A program made the translations under genes and the position numbers. Positions 1 to 9,468 of a stretch of DNA of 64,000 bases are shown one piece after another. Numbering within the stretch: the first letter of the stretch is position 1; the number at the start of each line of letters is the position of its first letter. This DNA comes from [Clostridium] polysaccharolyticum (GTDB lineage Bacteria; Bacillota; Clostridia; Lachnospirales; Lachnospiraceae). The stretch is from NCBI RefSeq assembly GCF_900111595.1, contig NZ_FOHN01000003.1, positions 124,001 through 188,000 on the forward strand. The letters are read 5' to 3'. The notes under the pieces are model-generated. The model had not been told where the DNA came from and ran no database searches. It worked only from the letters and a program-made list of their open reading frames with translations.

Positions 1-1048
1 TACTGCAGTGCATTTTTTTCAAAACATAATGCAGCTTATAATTATTCTGGTTCTGAAGGACTTTTATATCTATCTGGCAGTTACTGTCATTTTTACAAAT
101 ATTAATAATCTGCTTTGCCATAGAAGAGCTACAGAGCTTTTTCCAGAGATTCAGCCAAAAGGTGAAATATCAAAAGAAAATAAAGAACAAATACAGCAAA
201 ATGTAAAAGGCCTGATGATTTCAAAGGCGTGCCAAGTGTCTAGAAATGCATTTGACACTATTTGTATTTCTTCCTTTATTGGATTGACAGCAACAACAAT
301 ATACAGTAACTACTATTTCCTTATGACAACGATAACTGGTTTTTTAACAATTCTGCTGACATCCATAAGTGCTGGTATTGGCAATTCAATAGAAACAGAA
401 TCAGTAGAGAAAAACTATCAAGACTTACACAAGTTTAATTTCATGTTTATGTGGGTTTCAGGCTGGTGTACGAGCTGCTTTTATTGTATGTATCAGCCAT
501 TTATGAAAATATGGATGGGCCAGAAATTAATGCTTCCTTTTGGATGTGTTATTTTATTATGTATCTACTTTTTATTACTTAGGGCAGGTGATATCCGTTC
601 TCAATATTTCAATGCCTGTGGTCTGTGGTGGAAAGGTAGATGGGTTTCCGTTCTAGAGGCTGTAGCAAATCTGTTTTTAAATATTACATTGGGATACTTC
701 TTCCAGATCTGGGGGATATTGATAGCTACAATATTGACAATTCTTTTTATCGATCATATTGGTTGTGCAGTTTTGGTATTCAAAAATTATTTTAAAGGCT
801 ATTCTGTTAAATCCTACTTTTTAGTATGTAGTTATTATTTTGCTGTTATATGTATTATTTGTGGGATTACAGGTTTCATTTGTGATTTAGTACCGATAAG
901 TGGAATATTTGGACTTATATTGCGGTTTGGAGTATGTTCTATTATAACCAATGTTCTATTTTATGCTGTGTATAGAAAGAATAAATGGTTTAATATGAGC
1001 TTTAACATGGCAAAAAGGATTCTTGGGAGTTTAAGTAGAAGAAAGTAG
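1..1048 (+). CDS. Polysaccharide flippase (Wzx/MATE-like), C-terminal part
   Basis: This is the C-terminal part of a multi-spanning membrane protein of the polysaccharide flippase type, which moves lipid-linked repeat units across the cytoplasmic membrane. The reading frame is open to the left edge of the window, so the true start lies outside it. About 348 codons are visible against roughly 450-500 for the usual family length. I see repeated hydrophobic segments separated by short basic loops, and an aromatic-rich stretch with a GDIRSQYFNACG core. The protein ends in a basic tail. The gene is followed closely by three glycosyltransferases and wecB, which fits an exopolysaccharide or capsule operon. 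The family call rests on membrane topology and context, because no signature motif is decisive. Confidence 0.8.
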   Translation, partial: TAVHFFQNIMQLIIILVLKDFYIYLAVTVIFTNINNLLCHRRATELFPEIQPKGEISKENKEQIQQNVKGLMISKACQVSRNAFDTICISSFIGLTATTIYSNYYFLMTTITGFLTILLTSISAGIGNSIETESVEKNYQDLHKFNFMFMWVSGWCTSCFYCMYQPFMKIWMGQKLMLPFGCVILLCIYFLLLRAGDIRSQYFNACGLWWKGRWVSVLEAVANLFLNITLGYFFQIWGILIATILTILFIDHIGCAVLVFKNYFKGYSVKSYFLVCSYYFAVICIICGITGFICDLVPISGIFGLILRFGVCSIITNVLFYAVYRKNKWFNMSFNMAKRILGSLSRRK

Positions 1049-1087
1049 TAATGAACATAAAAGGATATAAAAATGGAGAGAAAAAAT

Positions 1088-2272
1088 ATGAGTAAAATTT
1101 TGGTTATATCAGCAAGGGCGATAGAGTATAACTCGTCCTCCATCATATGTCTAAGGGCTTTAGTAGATGGTTTGTCAGTAGAAAATGAGGTACATATCAT
1201 ATCACCACATCCAGTTAAAAATTCAAGGTATTATGTAGAGGACTTTGAATGGAAGACTAAAAATGTGAAGATAACTTATTATGATAAGGAGCCGGAAGTT
1301 TCTGCAGGGGCCGTAGACAATTCTTCTAGCAAAAAGGGGATTAAGGCGTTTATATATCGAATGTATAAAAGATACGATTTATTTGGTAAGGCAATATTTG
1401 ATTTGAAGTATGCAAATCATATTTTAGAAATGATAGATAGGGAATCGTTTGATTATATTATTTCTGCCTCAGATCCAGTAGTATCTCATATGCTGGCCAA
1501 TAAAATCAGAAAAGTAAATAAACGCGGGTACTATATTCAATATTGGGGAGATCCTCTGGCAATGGATATTTCAGCATCCTCCAGACTTCCACATTGGATG
1601 AAAGCAAAGATAGAGAATAAAATTCTAGCCAAGGCAGACAAGGTTGTTTATGTATCACCCCTAACCTTATTGGAACAAAAGAAAATATATCCGAAACACA
1701 AAAATAAAATGTATTTTGTTCCTACTCCAACGATTTGTGAGAAAGAAGAAAGGAATAGCATAGAAAATAAAGTGGTGCTTGGGTATTTTGGTAATTATGA
1801 TTCGGGTATCCGAAATATTGTTCCATTGTACGAAACAGTAAAGAAAAGAAATAACGTAGAACTGTATATTATTGGTGATTCGGATCTGAAATTAGAGGAA
1901 ACACCTAATATCCATATTCTTGGGAGAATCAATCCAGAAGAATTAGATGCGTATATTAATAAGTGTAATGTTCTTGTGGATATAATGAATATCCGAGGCA
2001 CACAGATACCAGCAAAAATATACAGAGATGCTGGAACATCAAAGGAAGTTCTCTTAATTGAGGATGGTGATTTAGGTTCGGAATTAAAGAATTTTCTAGG
2101 AAAATATAACAGATATACATTTGTTGAGAATATGTCAGACAAGATTGATTCGATTGTTTCAGACTATATGAAAAATGGTGTTCCTGATAGGAAACCGATA
2201 CAAGAGTTTTTGCCTTATCATGTTGCAAAGGAAGTAGTGAAAAATGAAAAAAATAGCTATTGCGATAAGTAA
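1088..2272 (+). CDS. GT-B fold glycosyltransferase
   Basis: This is a predicted cytoplasmic glycosyltransferase that adds one sugar to a lipid-linked exopolysaccharide repeat. The protein starts MSKILVIS, a typical first beta-strand of a GT-B Rossmann half. The C-terminal half begins near a LGYFGNYDSG segment, followed by YIIGDSD and HILGRI strands, as in GT4-like enzymes. The usual E-x7-E donor motif is not obvious, so the donor sugar cannot be named. I chose the ATG at 1088 because GGAGAG lies 7 nt upstream. An ATG at 1073 in the same frame is possible but has a weaker site. The 3' end overlaps the next gene by 29 nt, so the two are probably translationally coupled. Confidence 0.8.
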   Translation: MSKILVISARAIEYNSSSIICLRALVDGLSVENEVHIISPHPVKNSRYYVEDFEWKTKNVKITYYDKEPEVSAGAVDNSSSKKGIKAFIYRMYKRYDLFGKAIFDLKYANHILEMIDRESFDYIISASDPVVSHMLANKIRKVNKRGYYIQYWGDPLAMDISASSRLPHWMKAKIENKILAKADKVVYVSPLTLLEQKKIYPKHKNKMYFVPTPTICEKEERNSIENKVVLGYFGNYDSGIRNIVPLYETVKKRNNVELYIIGDSDLKLEETPNIHILGRINPEELDAYINKCNVLVDIMNIRGTQIPAKIYRDAGTSKEVLLIEDGDLGSELKNFLGKYNRYTFVENMSDKIDSIVSDYMKNGVPDRKPIQEFLPYHVAKEVVKNEKNSYCDK

Positions 2273-3425
2273 ATTAGAACAAGGTGGTGTTTCCACAGCA
2301 CTAATATCATTGTTAGAAGAACTAGCAAAAAGGCCAGAAATTCAAGTGGATTTATTTCTATTAAGTACTGATAATCGATCTAGATTTACGGTTCCCGAAG
2401 GAATACATGTAATCACACCATCTAGTATATATAATATATGGTTTTCCAGAAGAAAAGCATGCAAGGGGATTAGAAAAGCAGTTTGGTATTTCATACATTT
2501 TATAGGAATTAAAATTAATTTTAAGATGGTAAAGTTATTAGCACACTGTAAAGAATATGGTGCCTATGATATTGCAATCTCCTATGAAAATGATATATGC
2601 AATCCTGAGATTAACTTAATGTGTAATGATTTTGTCGAGCAATATGTAAAAGCTGACAAAAAATATGGATGGATACATAATGACGCATATAAGCTTGGTT
2701 TTACAGAACAGTACGTATTAAATAGATATCAGAATTTTGATGGAATCATTCATGTAAGCTACGGAAATAAAGAAAAGTTCGATGCCATTGCACCTTCGTT
2801 AGCGGAACGTTCTTATGTTGTTTATAATTGCATTAATTTAAAAGAAAAGATTGACTGTGAAACCAAGTGGAGTGCAGAAGATGGAAAGATTCATTTGATT
2901 TCTGTTAGCAGAATAGATAATGAACAGAAAAGAATTGATAGAATGATAGAGAGTTGCGTCCTGCTAAAAGAGGCGGGTTTGGAAGGAAAATTTTTATGGC
3001 ATATGTTTGGAAGTGGACCTGACGAAGTGGAATTAAAGTCTTTAGCGGCTGAAAAGGGCGTGGATGATGTTTTTTTATTTGAAGGACAAACAGACTGTCC
3101 GTTAAGATGTATGGCGAAAAGTGATATATATGTTATGACATCTGACTATGAAGGCTATGGTTTGACTATTCTAGAAGCATTAATGGAGAATCTTCCTGTT
3201 GTTGTAACGAATTTTGCGGAGGCAAAAGAAAGTGTTGCAGATGGCAAAAATGGTTATTTAGTAGATTTTGATGTAAACAGCATTAGTGAAAAAATAGGTA
3301 AGTTAATTTGTGACGGTAAATTACGAAAACAGTTTTATGAGTATACTCGGAATAATCCAGTTACAAATAAAGTGGCTATGGAACAATTTAATAAACTATT
3401 GGTAAGTGAGGAGGAACATAAATAA
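2244..3425 (+). CDS. Glycosyltransferase family 4 protein
   Basis: This is a 393-residue retaining GT-B glycosyltransferase of the GT4 type. The N-terminus contains the LEQGGVSTAL element typical of acceptor-side GT4 domains, in which Gly-Gly-V/A follows the first strand. The C-terminal donor half has ISVSRIDNEQKRIDRMI, then MFGSGPDE, then SDYEGYGLTILEALMENLPV, which carries the E-x7-E type donor motif. It starts inside the end of the preceding glycosyltransferase gene and stops 1 nt before wecB starts, so it sits inside one transcription unit. Its likely role is assembly of a surface polysaccharide repeat. The donor and linkage cannot be read from sequence. Confidence 0.88.
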   Translation: MKKIAIAISKLEQGGVSTALISLLEELAKRPEIQVDLFLLSTDNRSRFTVPEGIHVITPSSIYNIWFSRRKACKGIRKAVWYFIHFIGIKINFKMVKLLAHCKEYGAYDIAISYENDICNPEINLMCNDFVEQYVKADKKYGWIHNDAYKLGFTEQYVLNRYQNFDGIIHVSYGNKEKFDAIAPSLAERSYVVYNCINLKEKIDCETKWSAEDGKIHLISVSRIDNEQKRIDRMIESCVLLKEAGLEGKFLWHMFGSGPDEVELKSLAAEKGVDDVFLFEGQTDCPLRCMAKSDIYVMTSDYEGYGLTILEALMENLPVVVTNFAEAKESVADGKNGYLVDFDVNSISEKIGKLICDGKLRKQFYEYTRNNPVTNKVAMEQFNKLLVSEEEHK

Positions 3426-3426
3426 T

Positions 3427-4545
3427 ATGAAGAAAGTTATGTTGGTTTTTGGAACGAGACCAGAAGCAATTAAAATGTGTCCGTTAGTAAATGAACTAAA
3501 GAAAAGAGAATCTATTCAGACAGTTGTAACGGTAACTGGTCAGCATAGGGAGATGTTAAATCAAGTTCTCAATACATTTAACGTGGTGCCAGACTATGAT
3601 CTTTCCATAATGAAAGAGAAACAGACCTTGTTTGATATTACAACTAATATATTAAATGGTATAAAAGAGATACTGGAGAAAGAAAAGCCGGATGTTGTAC
3701 TAGTTCACGGGGATACGTCAACAACATTTGTTACTGGCCTGGCTTGTTTTTATCTTCAGATTCCTGTTGGACATGTGGAAGCAGGACTTCGTACATATAA
3801 CATTTATTCTCCATACCCAGAGGAGTTTAATCGTCAGGCAGTAGGAATTATCTCTCAATATAATTTTGCACCAACTCAAATGGCGGCAGATAATTTAATA
3901 AATGAGGGGAAAGATCCGAGTAAAATCTTTATTACGGGCAATACCGTAATTGATGCAATGCAACATACAGTAAAAGAAGACTATACCCATCCAGAGTTAG
4001 AGTGGGTTGGAGATAGTAAACTTATTTTTATTACTGCACACAGAAGAGAAAATCTTGGACAGCCGATGCATAATATGTTTCGTGCGATACGTCGAGTTCT
4101 TGAGGAACATCCAGAATGTAAAGCTGTTTATCCAATTCACATGAACCCAATGGTTAGAAAAGCAGCAGATGAAGAACTTGGTGATTTTGATAGAATTCAT
4201 ATCATAGAGCCTATTGAGGTTTTTGATTGTCATAATTTTGAGGCAAGATGTCATTTGTGTCTTACTGATTCAGGTGGTATTCAAGAAGAATGTCCTTCCT
4301 ACGGATGCCCAGTTCTTGTAATGAGGGATACCACAGAAAGGCCTGAAGGCTTGAAAGCTGGAACCCTTAGACTGGTTGGAACAGAAGAAGAAGTGATTTA
4401 TAATAATTTCAAAGAACTTTTGGAGAATCCAGAAGTTTATAATCAAATGTCATATGCATGTAATCCTTATGGTGACGGACATGCATGCGAAAGAATTGCG
4501 GATATTCTTGAGGGAAAAGAGTATCAGCCTTGGAAAGCTGAATAA
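3427..4545 (+). CDS. wecB: UDP-N-acetylglucosamine 2-epimerase (non-hydrolysing)
   Basis: This enzyme interconverts UDP-GlcNAc and UDP-ManNAc in the cytoplasm and supplies ManNAc-type donors for surface polysaccharide. The family hallmarks are visible: FGTRPEAIKMCPL at the N-terminus, VHGDTSTTF, GHVEAGLRTY, FITAHRRENLG, and DSGGIQEE near the C-terminus. The length of 372 residues is normal for the family. I start at the ATG at 3427 because a strong GAGGAGG lies about 12 nt upstream. A GTG at 3406 would place that site inside the gene. The gene follows the GT4 gene by one base and precedes another GT4 gene by 37 nt, which ties the epimerase to the same polysaccharide operon. Confidence 0.95.
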   Translation: MKKVMLVFGTRPEAIKMCPLVNELKKRESIQTVVTVTGQHREMLNQVLNTFNVVPDYDLSIMKEKQTLFDITTNILNGIKEILEKEKPDVVLVHGDTSTTFVTGLACFYLQIPVGHVEAGLRTYNIYSPYPEEFNRQAVGIISQYNFAPTQMAADNLINEGKDPSKIFITGNTVIDAMQHTVKEDYTHPELEWVGDSKLIFITAHRRENLGQPMHNMFRAIRRVLEEHPECKAVYPIHMNPMVRKAADEELGDFDRIHIIEPIEVFDCHNFEARCHLCLTDSGGIQEECPSYGCPVLVMRDTTERPEGLKAGTLRLVGTEEEVIYNNFKELLENPEVYNQMSYACNPYGDGHACERIADILEGKEYQPWKAE

Positions 4546-4582
4546 TATTTCTTAGTTTGATTATGTTAGACGAGGTGAAAAA

Positions 4583-5776
4583 GTGAAAGTTCTAATAGTA
4601 ACATATGGAATATTACCTGTTCCTGCTGTACATGGTGGTGCGGTTGAAACGCTGACCCAATTTTTAATTGATGAAAACGAAAAGGACCATAAGATAGACT
4701 TCGTTGTGAGTACGATATACGATAAAGAGGTAAAGCAGGCGTCAAAGGCATATAAAAACACTTCTTTTGTATATTCATATACCAGAAGATTTTATGACTT
4801 GCTTGTTTTCCTAAATCGCTGTATCAGAAAGCTGACCAGAAAACATACTAAGTTAATTGAAAAAAGTTATTTAAGGAAAGTAAGAAAATATGCAAAAAAT
4901 AACAGCATAGATTATATTTTGATTGAGAACTGTACAGATTTTGTTATGCCTTTATCTGATTTGAAAATCCCTATGATACTGCATTTGCATAATGATTATT
5001 TAAATGCGGATACCCCTAATGCACAGAAGATAGCGGATTCATGCCGTGCAATTATTACAGTAAGTGACTTTATTACAAAAAGAGTGAAGACCATTGAAAA
5101 AACATCTGAAAAAACATTTACTTTGTTGAATTCAGTTAATTTGTCTTTGTTTGGAAGGGAGAAATATTCCAAGTTCAGAGCGGATTATAGAAGAGAGCAT
5201 GGAATAAAAGACGATGATATTGTAATAATTTTCGCAGGCAGATTACACGAAACAAAGGGCATATTAGAGTTAATTCAAGCATTTAATAAGCTAAAGAAAA
5301 GGGCATATCTGCTTTTAGTAGGTGGAAGCTGGTATGGGGTGAATCGAAAGACAAGGTATGTGGAAAACGTATTAAGTGAAATTCAGAATAATGAACGGAT
5401 TATATTGACTGGTTATATTAATTTTAAAGATATGCCTAAGTATTATGCAATTGGAGACATATGTGCTTTCCCTTCTGTATGGGAGGAACCTGCTGGTTTG
5501 GTACCGTTAGAAGCACAAGCTTCAGGGCTGGCATTGCTTGCAACAGATAGAGGTGGAATAAACGAAAACTGTCCAGCAGACAGTGGCTGTTTAATATCAT
5601 TTGAACATAATGAAGAATTAGTCAGTAAGCTATCTGAGCAGCTAAATATTTTATGTAGTGATGCAGAAAAGAGAAAAGATAATGTAGAGTCTGGAAAACG
5701 ATTTGTAAAAGACAGGGGACGAGAGAGATACTTGTGTGATTTTATGCAGATTCTTAATAAAATCATAGAGATGTGA
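4583..5776 (+). CDS. Glycosyltransferase family 4 protein
   Basis: This is a 397-residue GT4-type glycosyltransferase and the last plus-strand gene of the polysaccharide cluster. It starts at GTG 4583, with GAGGTG 6-7 nt upstream. The N-terminal half has the VHGGAVETLT element, the classic GG acceptor-side signature. The donor half has IFAGRLHETKGILELI, LLLVGGSWYG, and then FPSVWEEPAGLVPLEAQASG with the E-x7-E motif. This pattern resembles enzymes that add glucose, mannose or galactose in capsule loci, but the donor is not determined. A bidirectional hairpin closes the unit 34 nt downstream. Confidence 0.9.
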   Translation: MKVLIVTYGILPVPAVHGGAVETLTQFLIDENEKDHKIDFVVSTIYDKEVKQASKAYKNTSFVYSYTRRFYDLLVFLNRCIRKLTRKHTKLIEKSYLRKVRKYAKNNSIDYILIENCTDFVMPLSDLKIPMILHLHNDYLNADTPNAQKIADSCRAIITVSDFITKRVKTIEKTSEKTFTLLNSVNLSLFGREKYSKFRADYRREHGIKDDDIVIIFAGRLHETKGILELIQAFNKLKKRAYLLLVGGSWYGVNRKTRYVENVLSEIQNNERIILTGYINFKDMPKYYAIGDICAFPSVWEEPAGLVPLEAQASGLALLATDRGGINENCPADSGCLISFEHNEELVSKLSEQLNILCSDAEKRKDNVESGKRFVKDRGRERYLCDFMQILNKIIEM

Positions 5777-5809
5777 GACTTACCATAAAACGTAACATAT
5801 GTAAAAATT

Positions 5810-5858
5810 ACTTGTTATGAATAATTGCTGGTATACAATTATTCATAACAAGTGTTTT
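5810..5858. terminator. Bidirectional intrinsic terminator
   Basis: There is a perfect 18-bp inverted repeat at 5810-5827 and 5836-5853, with an 8-nt loop. A TTTT run follows on the plus side and an A/T-rich run (TTTTT on the minus strand) on the other side. It sits between the convergent glycosyltransferase and epimerase genes, so it probably ends both transcripts. Confidence 0.85.
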
Positions 5859-5864
5859 GAGAAG

Positions 5865-6953
5865 TTAATTGTTTAAATAAAAGTTTTTATACCATTCTGA
5901 AAATTTTCGTAGCCCTTCTCTTAAAGAGGTGTCTGGCTTAAAGCCATAATCAGTTTCTAATGGTGTGGTGTCAGCAAATGTAATTGGAACATCGCCAGGC
6001 TGCATAGGTACTAATTCTTTATGAGCTTCAAAATCATAATCGGATGGAAGGACTTGGGCACGTATTAATTCTTCCTGAAGAATGGTTACGAAATCAAGCA
6101 GGTTTTCGGGATTGCTATTACCAATATTGTAGACAGCATATGGAGGAAGTGGGAGACCATCTTCTCCATTTTTTCGTTCTGGTGCACCTTGCATGACACG
6201 TTTTACTCCTTCTACAATATCATCAACATAAGTAAAGTCTCGCTTGCAGTTTCCGTAATTAAAGATTTGAATGGTTTCTCCTTTTAGCAGTTTATTTGTA
6301 AACCCAAAGTATGCCATATCAGGTCTTCCAGCAGGACCGTAAACGGTGAAGAAACGGAGACCAGTGGAAGGAATATTGTAAAGCTTACTATAAGAGTGAG
6401 CCATTAATTCATTGCTTTTCTTAGTAGCAGCATAAAGAGATACAGGATTATCAACCTTGTCATCTGTGCTATAAGGAATCTTTTTATTAGAGCCGTAAAC
6501 GGAAGATGAGGACGCATAAACAAGATGTTCTACTCCCGTTTCGTTGTTGTCATAGCTGTGGCGGCATGCTTCTAAAATGTTATAGAATCCAATCAGGTTG
6601 CTTTGGATATAAGAATCGGGATTGGTAATGCTGTAACGTACACCAGCTTGTGCAGCTAAATTTACCACAACGGAAGGTTTATGGGTTAAAAAAATTTCAT
6701 CAATGACATTTTTGTCAGAAATATCACCTTTTACAAAAGTATATGTACTTTCTGGATGTTTAGCAGCACATTTATCAATTTCAGATAAACGCCACTTTTT
6801 AATATTCACATCATAATAATCATTCATATTATCAATTCCAACAATATGGATAGGGGATTGTGTATTTAATAATTCTAGGACAAGATTACTTCCAATAAAT
6901 CCAGCAGAGCCAGTTACAAGTATTGTTTTATTATGTAAATCTATTTTTTGCAT
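5865..6953 (-). CDS. UDP-glucuronate 4-epimerase (SDR family)
   Basis: This is an NAD-dependent extended short-chain dehydrogenase/reductase. The glycine motif TGSAGFIG is at residues 14-21, SSSSVYG is at about 148-154, and the catalytic Tyr174-x3-Lys178 lies in YAATKKSNE. Overall it matches the CapI/LpsL-type UDP-glucuronate 4-epimerases (DNMNDYYDVNIKKWRL after the Rossmann fold and FTVYGPAGRPDMA later), which make UDP-galacturonate. The length of 362 residues is usual. It lies 16 nt downstream of the UDP-glucose dehydrogenase pseudogene on the same strand. The pair would convert UDP-glucose to UDP-glucuronate and then UDP-galacturonate for the neighbouring polysaccharide genes. If the dehydrogenase is dead, the substrate must come from elsewhere. 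Confidence 0.9.
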   Translation of the reverse strand: MQKIDLHNKTILVTGSAGFIGSNLVLELLNTQSPIHIVGIDNMNDYYDVNIKKWRLSEIDKCAAKHPESTYTFVKGDISDKNVIDEIFLTHKPSVVVNLAAQAGVRYSITNPDSYIQSNLIGFYNILEACRHSYDNNETGVEHLVYASSSSVYGSNKKIPYSTDDKVDNPVSLYAATKKSNELMAHSYSKLYNIPSTGLRFFTVYGPAGRPDMAYFGFTNKLLKGETIQIFNYGNCKRDFTYVDDIVEGVKRVMQGAPERKNGEDGLPLPPYAVYNIGNSNPENLLDFVTILQEELIRAQVLPSDYDFEAHKELVPMQPGDVPITFADTTPLETDYGFKPDTSLREGLRKFSEWYKNFYLNN

Positions 6954-6969
6954 TTGCTTAGTCCTCCCA

Positions 6970-8445
6970 TTAATCTCTTTTGAAGATATCTCTTGTATAT
7001 ACTTTGTCTTTCACGTCATCTAGACAGGAATCGTAGCGGTTAGCAATAATGGAATGAGACATAGATTTAAACTTTTCCAAATCATTTACAATTTCTGAGC
7101 CGAAAAAAGTCTCACCATTATTAAGTGTAGGTTCAAAGATAATCACTTTTGCTCCTTTTGCTTTAATTCGCTTCATAACACCTTGAATGGAAGATTGTCT
7201 AAAGTTATCGGAATTTGATTTCATGGTGAGTCTGTAAACTCCTACAATGACTTCTTTTTCTTTGGTAGAATCCCATTCACTATTGGCTCCATATGCACCA
7301 GTAAGCTCAAGAACACGATCTGCAATGAAATCTTTTCTAGTGCGGTTGCTTTCTACAATGGCGCTCATCATATTTTGAGGAACATTATTGTAATTGGCAA
7401 GGAGCTGCTTGGTGTCTTTTGGCAGGCAATAACCACCGTATCCAAAACTTGGGTTGTTATAATGGGTTCCGATACGAGGATCCAGGCACACACCATTAAT
7501 AATATTCTGAGTATTTAGATTTTTGGTTTCCGCATAGGTATCTAATTCATTAAAATAGGATACTCTAAGAGCCAGATAGGTATTGGCAAAAAGCTTGACA
7601 GCTTCTGCTTCTGTTGAGCCCATAAATAAAGTCTGAATACCTTCTTTTATGGCACCTTCCTGAAGCAAGGCAGCAAATGTATGGGAAGCTTCAAGGATCT
7701 GGCTGTCTGTTTCGTCAGTAGAAACAATAATGCGGCTTGGATATAGGTTATCATATAATGCTTTGGATTCTCGCAGGAATTCAGGACTGAAGATGATATT
7801 TTTAGTATGGAATTTCTCACGGACAGATTCCGTATATCCAACAGGAATTGTTGATTTTATAACCATAATAGCATTTGGATTCACTTTAAGGACTAGTTCA
7901 ATGACACTTTCTACTGCAGATGTGTCAAACTAATTCCTCTTGCTATCGTAATTAGTTGGGGCAGCAATGACGACAAAATCTGCATTTTTGTACGCAGCTT
8001 CGGCATCCGTTGTAGCCAGAAGATTTAGTTTTTTTTCAGTTAGATACAGGCTGATGTAATCGTCTTGGATGGGAGATTTTTTTTGATTAATCATTTCTAC
8101 TTTTTCGGGAATGATATCTACAGCCGTAACATGGTTATGTTGAGCCAAAAGAATGGCAATGGATAATCCTACATATCCAGTACCAGCTACTGCGATTTTG
8201 AGAGGAGAGGGTGAAGGCAGTTTTTTATGTGCTGTATCAATGAACACATCATTAAGTTCAAAGTCTAAAACTTCACCTAATGCTTCAAGCTGGGGAATTA
8301 AAGGAAGATAATCTTCCTGTTCTAAACGTGAAAGCTGGGCACGGTTAATGCCAGTTGCCTCGGCTAGCTGGGCTTGGGTCATTTTTAGGGCTTTTCTTTT
8401 ACGTACTACGGTTTCTGCTAAGAGTGCAGTTGATAATTTTTTCAT
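6970..8445 (-). pseudogene. XRE-HTH/UDP-glucose 6-dehydrogenase fusion, interrupted by an amber codon
   Basis: This would be a 491-codon gene starting at ATG 8445, with AGGAGG just upstream. Residues about 11-68 form an XRE helix-turn-helix ([20 protein letters not shown]). From about residue 80 a UDP-glucose/nucleotide-sugar dehydrogenase follows: the NAD motif [12 protein letters not shown], then SPEFLRES, and the catalytic Cys in [12 protein letters not shown]. Codon 172, at 7930-7932, is TAG. The frame continues in register with [14 protein letters not shown], so this is a point nonsense change and not a frameshift. Homologues usually have Tyr or Phe here, so TAT or TAC to TAG is likely. 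The 171-residue front piece keeps HTH plus part of the Rossmann fold, and the back piece could only begin at GTG 7884 without a clear binding site. I infer loss of function unless the amber is read through. Confidence 0.85.
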
Positions 8446-8587
8446 TGGTCCTCCTTGTTAATGTTAATAAAAAGAACAAAAAGTTGACAGTATGTAATGT
8501 ATTAAAATATCTAATATAGTAACACTATTGGATAAAAAAAGCAATAATTTGAGAAGAATAGAGTAAAAAAATAAAAAAAGATTATTT

Positions 8588-8630
8588 AAAATAACAAGAG
8601 AGTACTCATTAGATGGAAGGAGTACTCTCT
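8588..8630 (-). terminator. Intrinsic terminator of the GH5-GH16 unit
   Basis: There is a perfect 11-bp inverted repeat at 8597-8607 and 8620-8630, with a 12-nt loop. It is followed on the minus strand by a T-rich stretch. It lies 39 nt past the stop of the GH16 lichenase gene and separates it from the dehydrogenase pseudogene. Confidence 0.75.
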
Positions 8631-8668
8631 GTCTGTTAAAAGAATATAGCGCAAATAAATATATGTAA

Positions 8669-9412
8669 TTAATAATTAACTTTAGTATAAGAACACCAGT
8701 CATACTGTGCTGTCAGTGGTGCAACGCCGTTATAATGGTTGAGCCAAGAATCAACTCCGCGGCCGTTCCAGATATTCATCATGATTTTACCTGGAACAGA
8801 AGGTATGTCACTCCAAGCAGTATAAACTGGTTTTGTATCTACATACCATGTGATGCTGTATGGTAACCATAAAAATCCATACTGATGGAAACCTTGTGAA
8901 GCATCGAAGCCTAGATTATAAACGTATTCATGATTTCCACGTCCATCTGTGTAATAGTTAAATTGCACTTGGCGAGTGTTTTTACCTAAAAATTCAATGT
9001 CAATTTCATCCCATCTAGTTCCGTCAGAAGGGCCTGTATAAGTAAAGAAAGAAGAAACGATACCATCATTTCTTGCTGGTTTCATGCTTACGTCGTACAT
9101 ACCATATCCGAAGGCCTGTCTGCTTCGGTATTCGCCACCAGTATATCTGTTGCCATTCCAGTCTTTTAATATGCTAAGGTTCATAATTCCGTTATTAAAT
9201 TGTACATTGTTTCTAGTCCATGTACAATCAAACATATCACCATTGGACCATCCATCCGCTATTTCCATTTTCCAGTCTTCGTGGTAATCGAAGCCATTTC
9301 CCCAGTAATCTCCCCAGAAACGGTCTGCCGCATCAATTTTGGCTGTATTAGCTTGAAAACCACATGCAATAGTAGCGAAACATAGTGTTGTTGCAATAAT
9401 TTTTTTCATCAT
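8669..9412 (-). CDS. Secreted GH16 beta-1,3-1,4-glucanase (lichenase)
   Basis: This is an extracellular endoglucanase of glycoside hydrolase family 16 that cleaves mixed-linkage beta-glucan (lichenan, cereal glucan). Residues 1-29 form a signal peptide with a lysine pair, a hydrophobic core and an AxA-like end. The active site motif DEIDIEFLG is intact, with nucleophile Glu136, Asp138 and acid/base Glu140. The flanking [28 protein letters not shown] and [10 protein letters not shown] stretches are those of bacterial lichenases, and the length of 247 residues is typical. The start ATG has GGAGG 8 nt upstream. The gene lies 56 nt downstream of the GH5 gene on the same strand, so both are probably co-transcribed. 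Confidence 0.93.
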   Translation of the reverse strand: MMKKIIATTLCFATIACGFQANTAKIDAADRFWGDYWGNGFDYHEDWKMEIADGWSNGDMFDCTWTRNNVQFNNGIMNLSILKDWNGNRYTGGEYRSRQAFGYGMYDVSMKPARNDGIVSSFFTYTGPSDGTRWDEIDIEFLGKNTRQVQFNYYTDGRGNHEYVYNLGFDASQGFHQYGFLWLPYSITWYVDTKPVYTAWSDIPSVPGKIMMNIWNGRGVDSWLNHYNGVAPLTAQYDWCSYTKVNY

Positions 9413-9468
9413 AATAAATGCCTCCTTATTAAATTGATCTCCTCATTATCGGATGATATTCTGAAAGG

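Noticed and set aside
7884-7930. Phase-variable frameshift splitting the dehydrogenase
   Set aside because: There is no homopolymer or repeat tract at the break, and the frame is unchanged across the stop.
7930-7932. Pyrrolysine or programmed recoding of the dehydrogenase TAG
   Set aside because: Nothing in the window supports recoding. No downstream insertion structure or pyl gene is seen, and a plain Tyr-to-stop change explains it.
8464-8703. 79-codon minus-strand frame between the lichenase and the dehydrogenase
   Set aside because: It is low-complexity Leu/Phe/Tyr-rich, overlaps the terminator hairpin and the end of the lichenase gene, and lacks a binding site.
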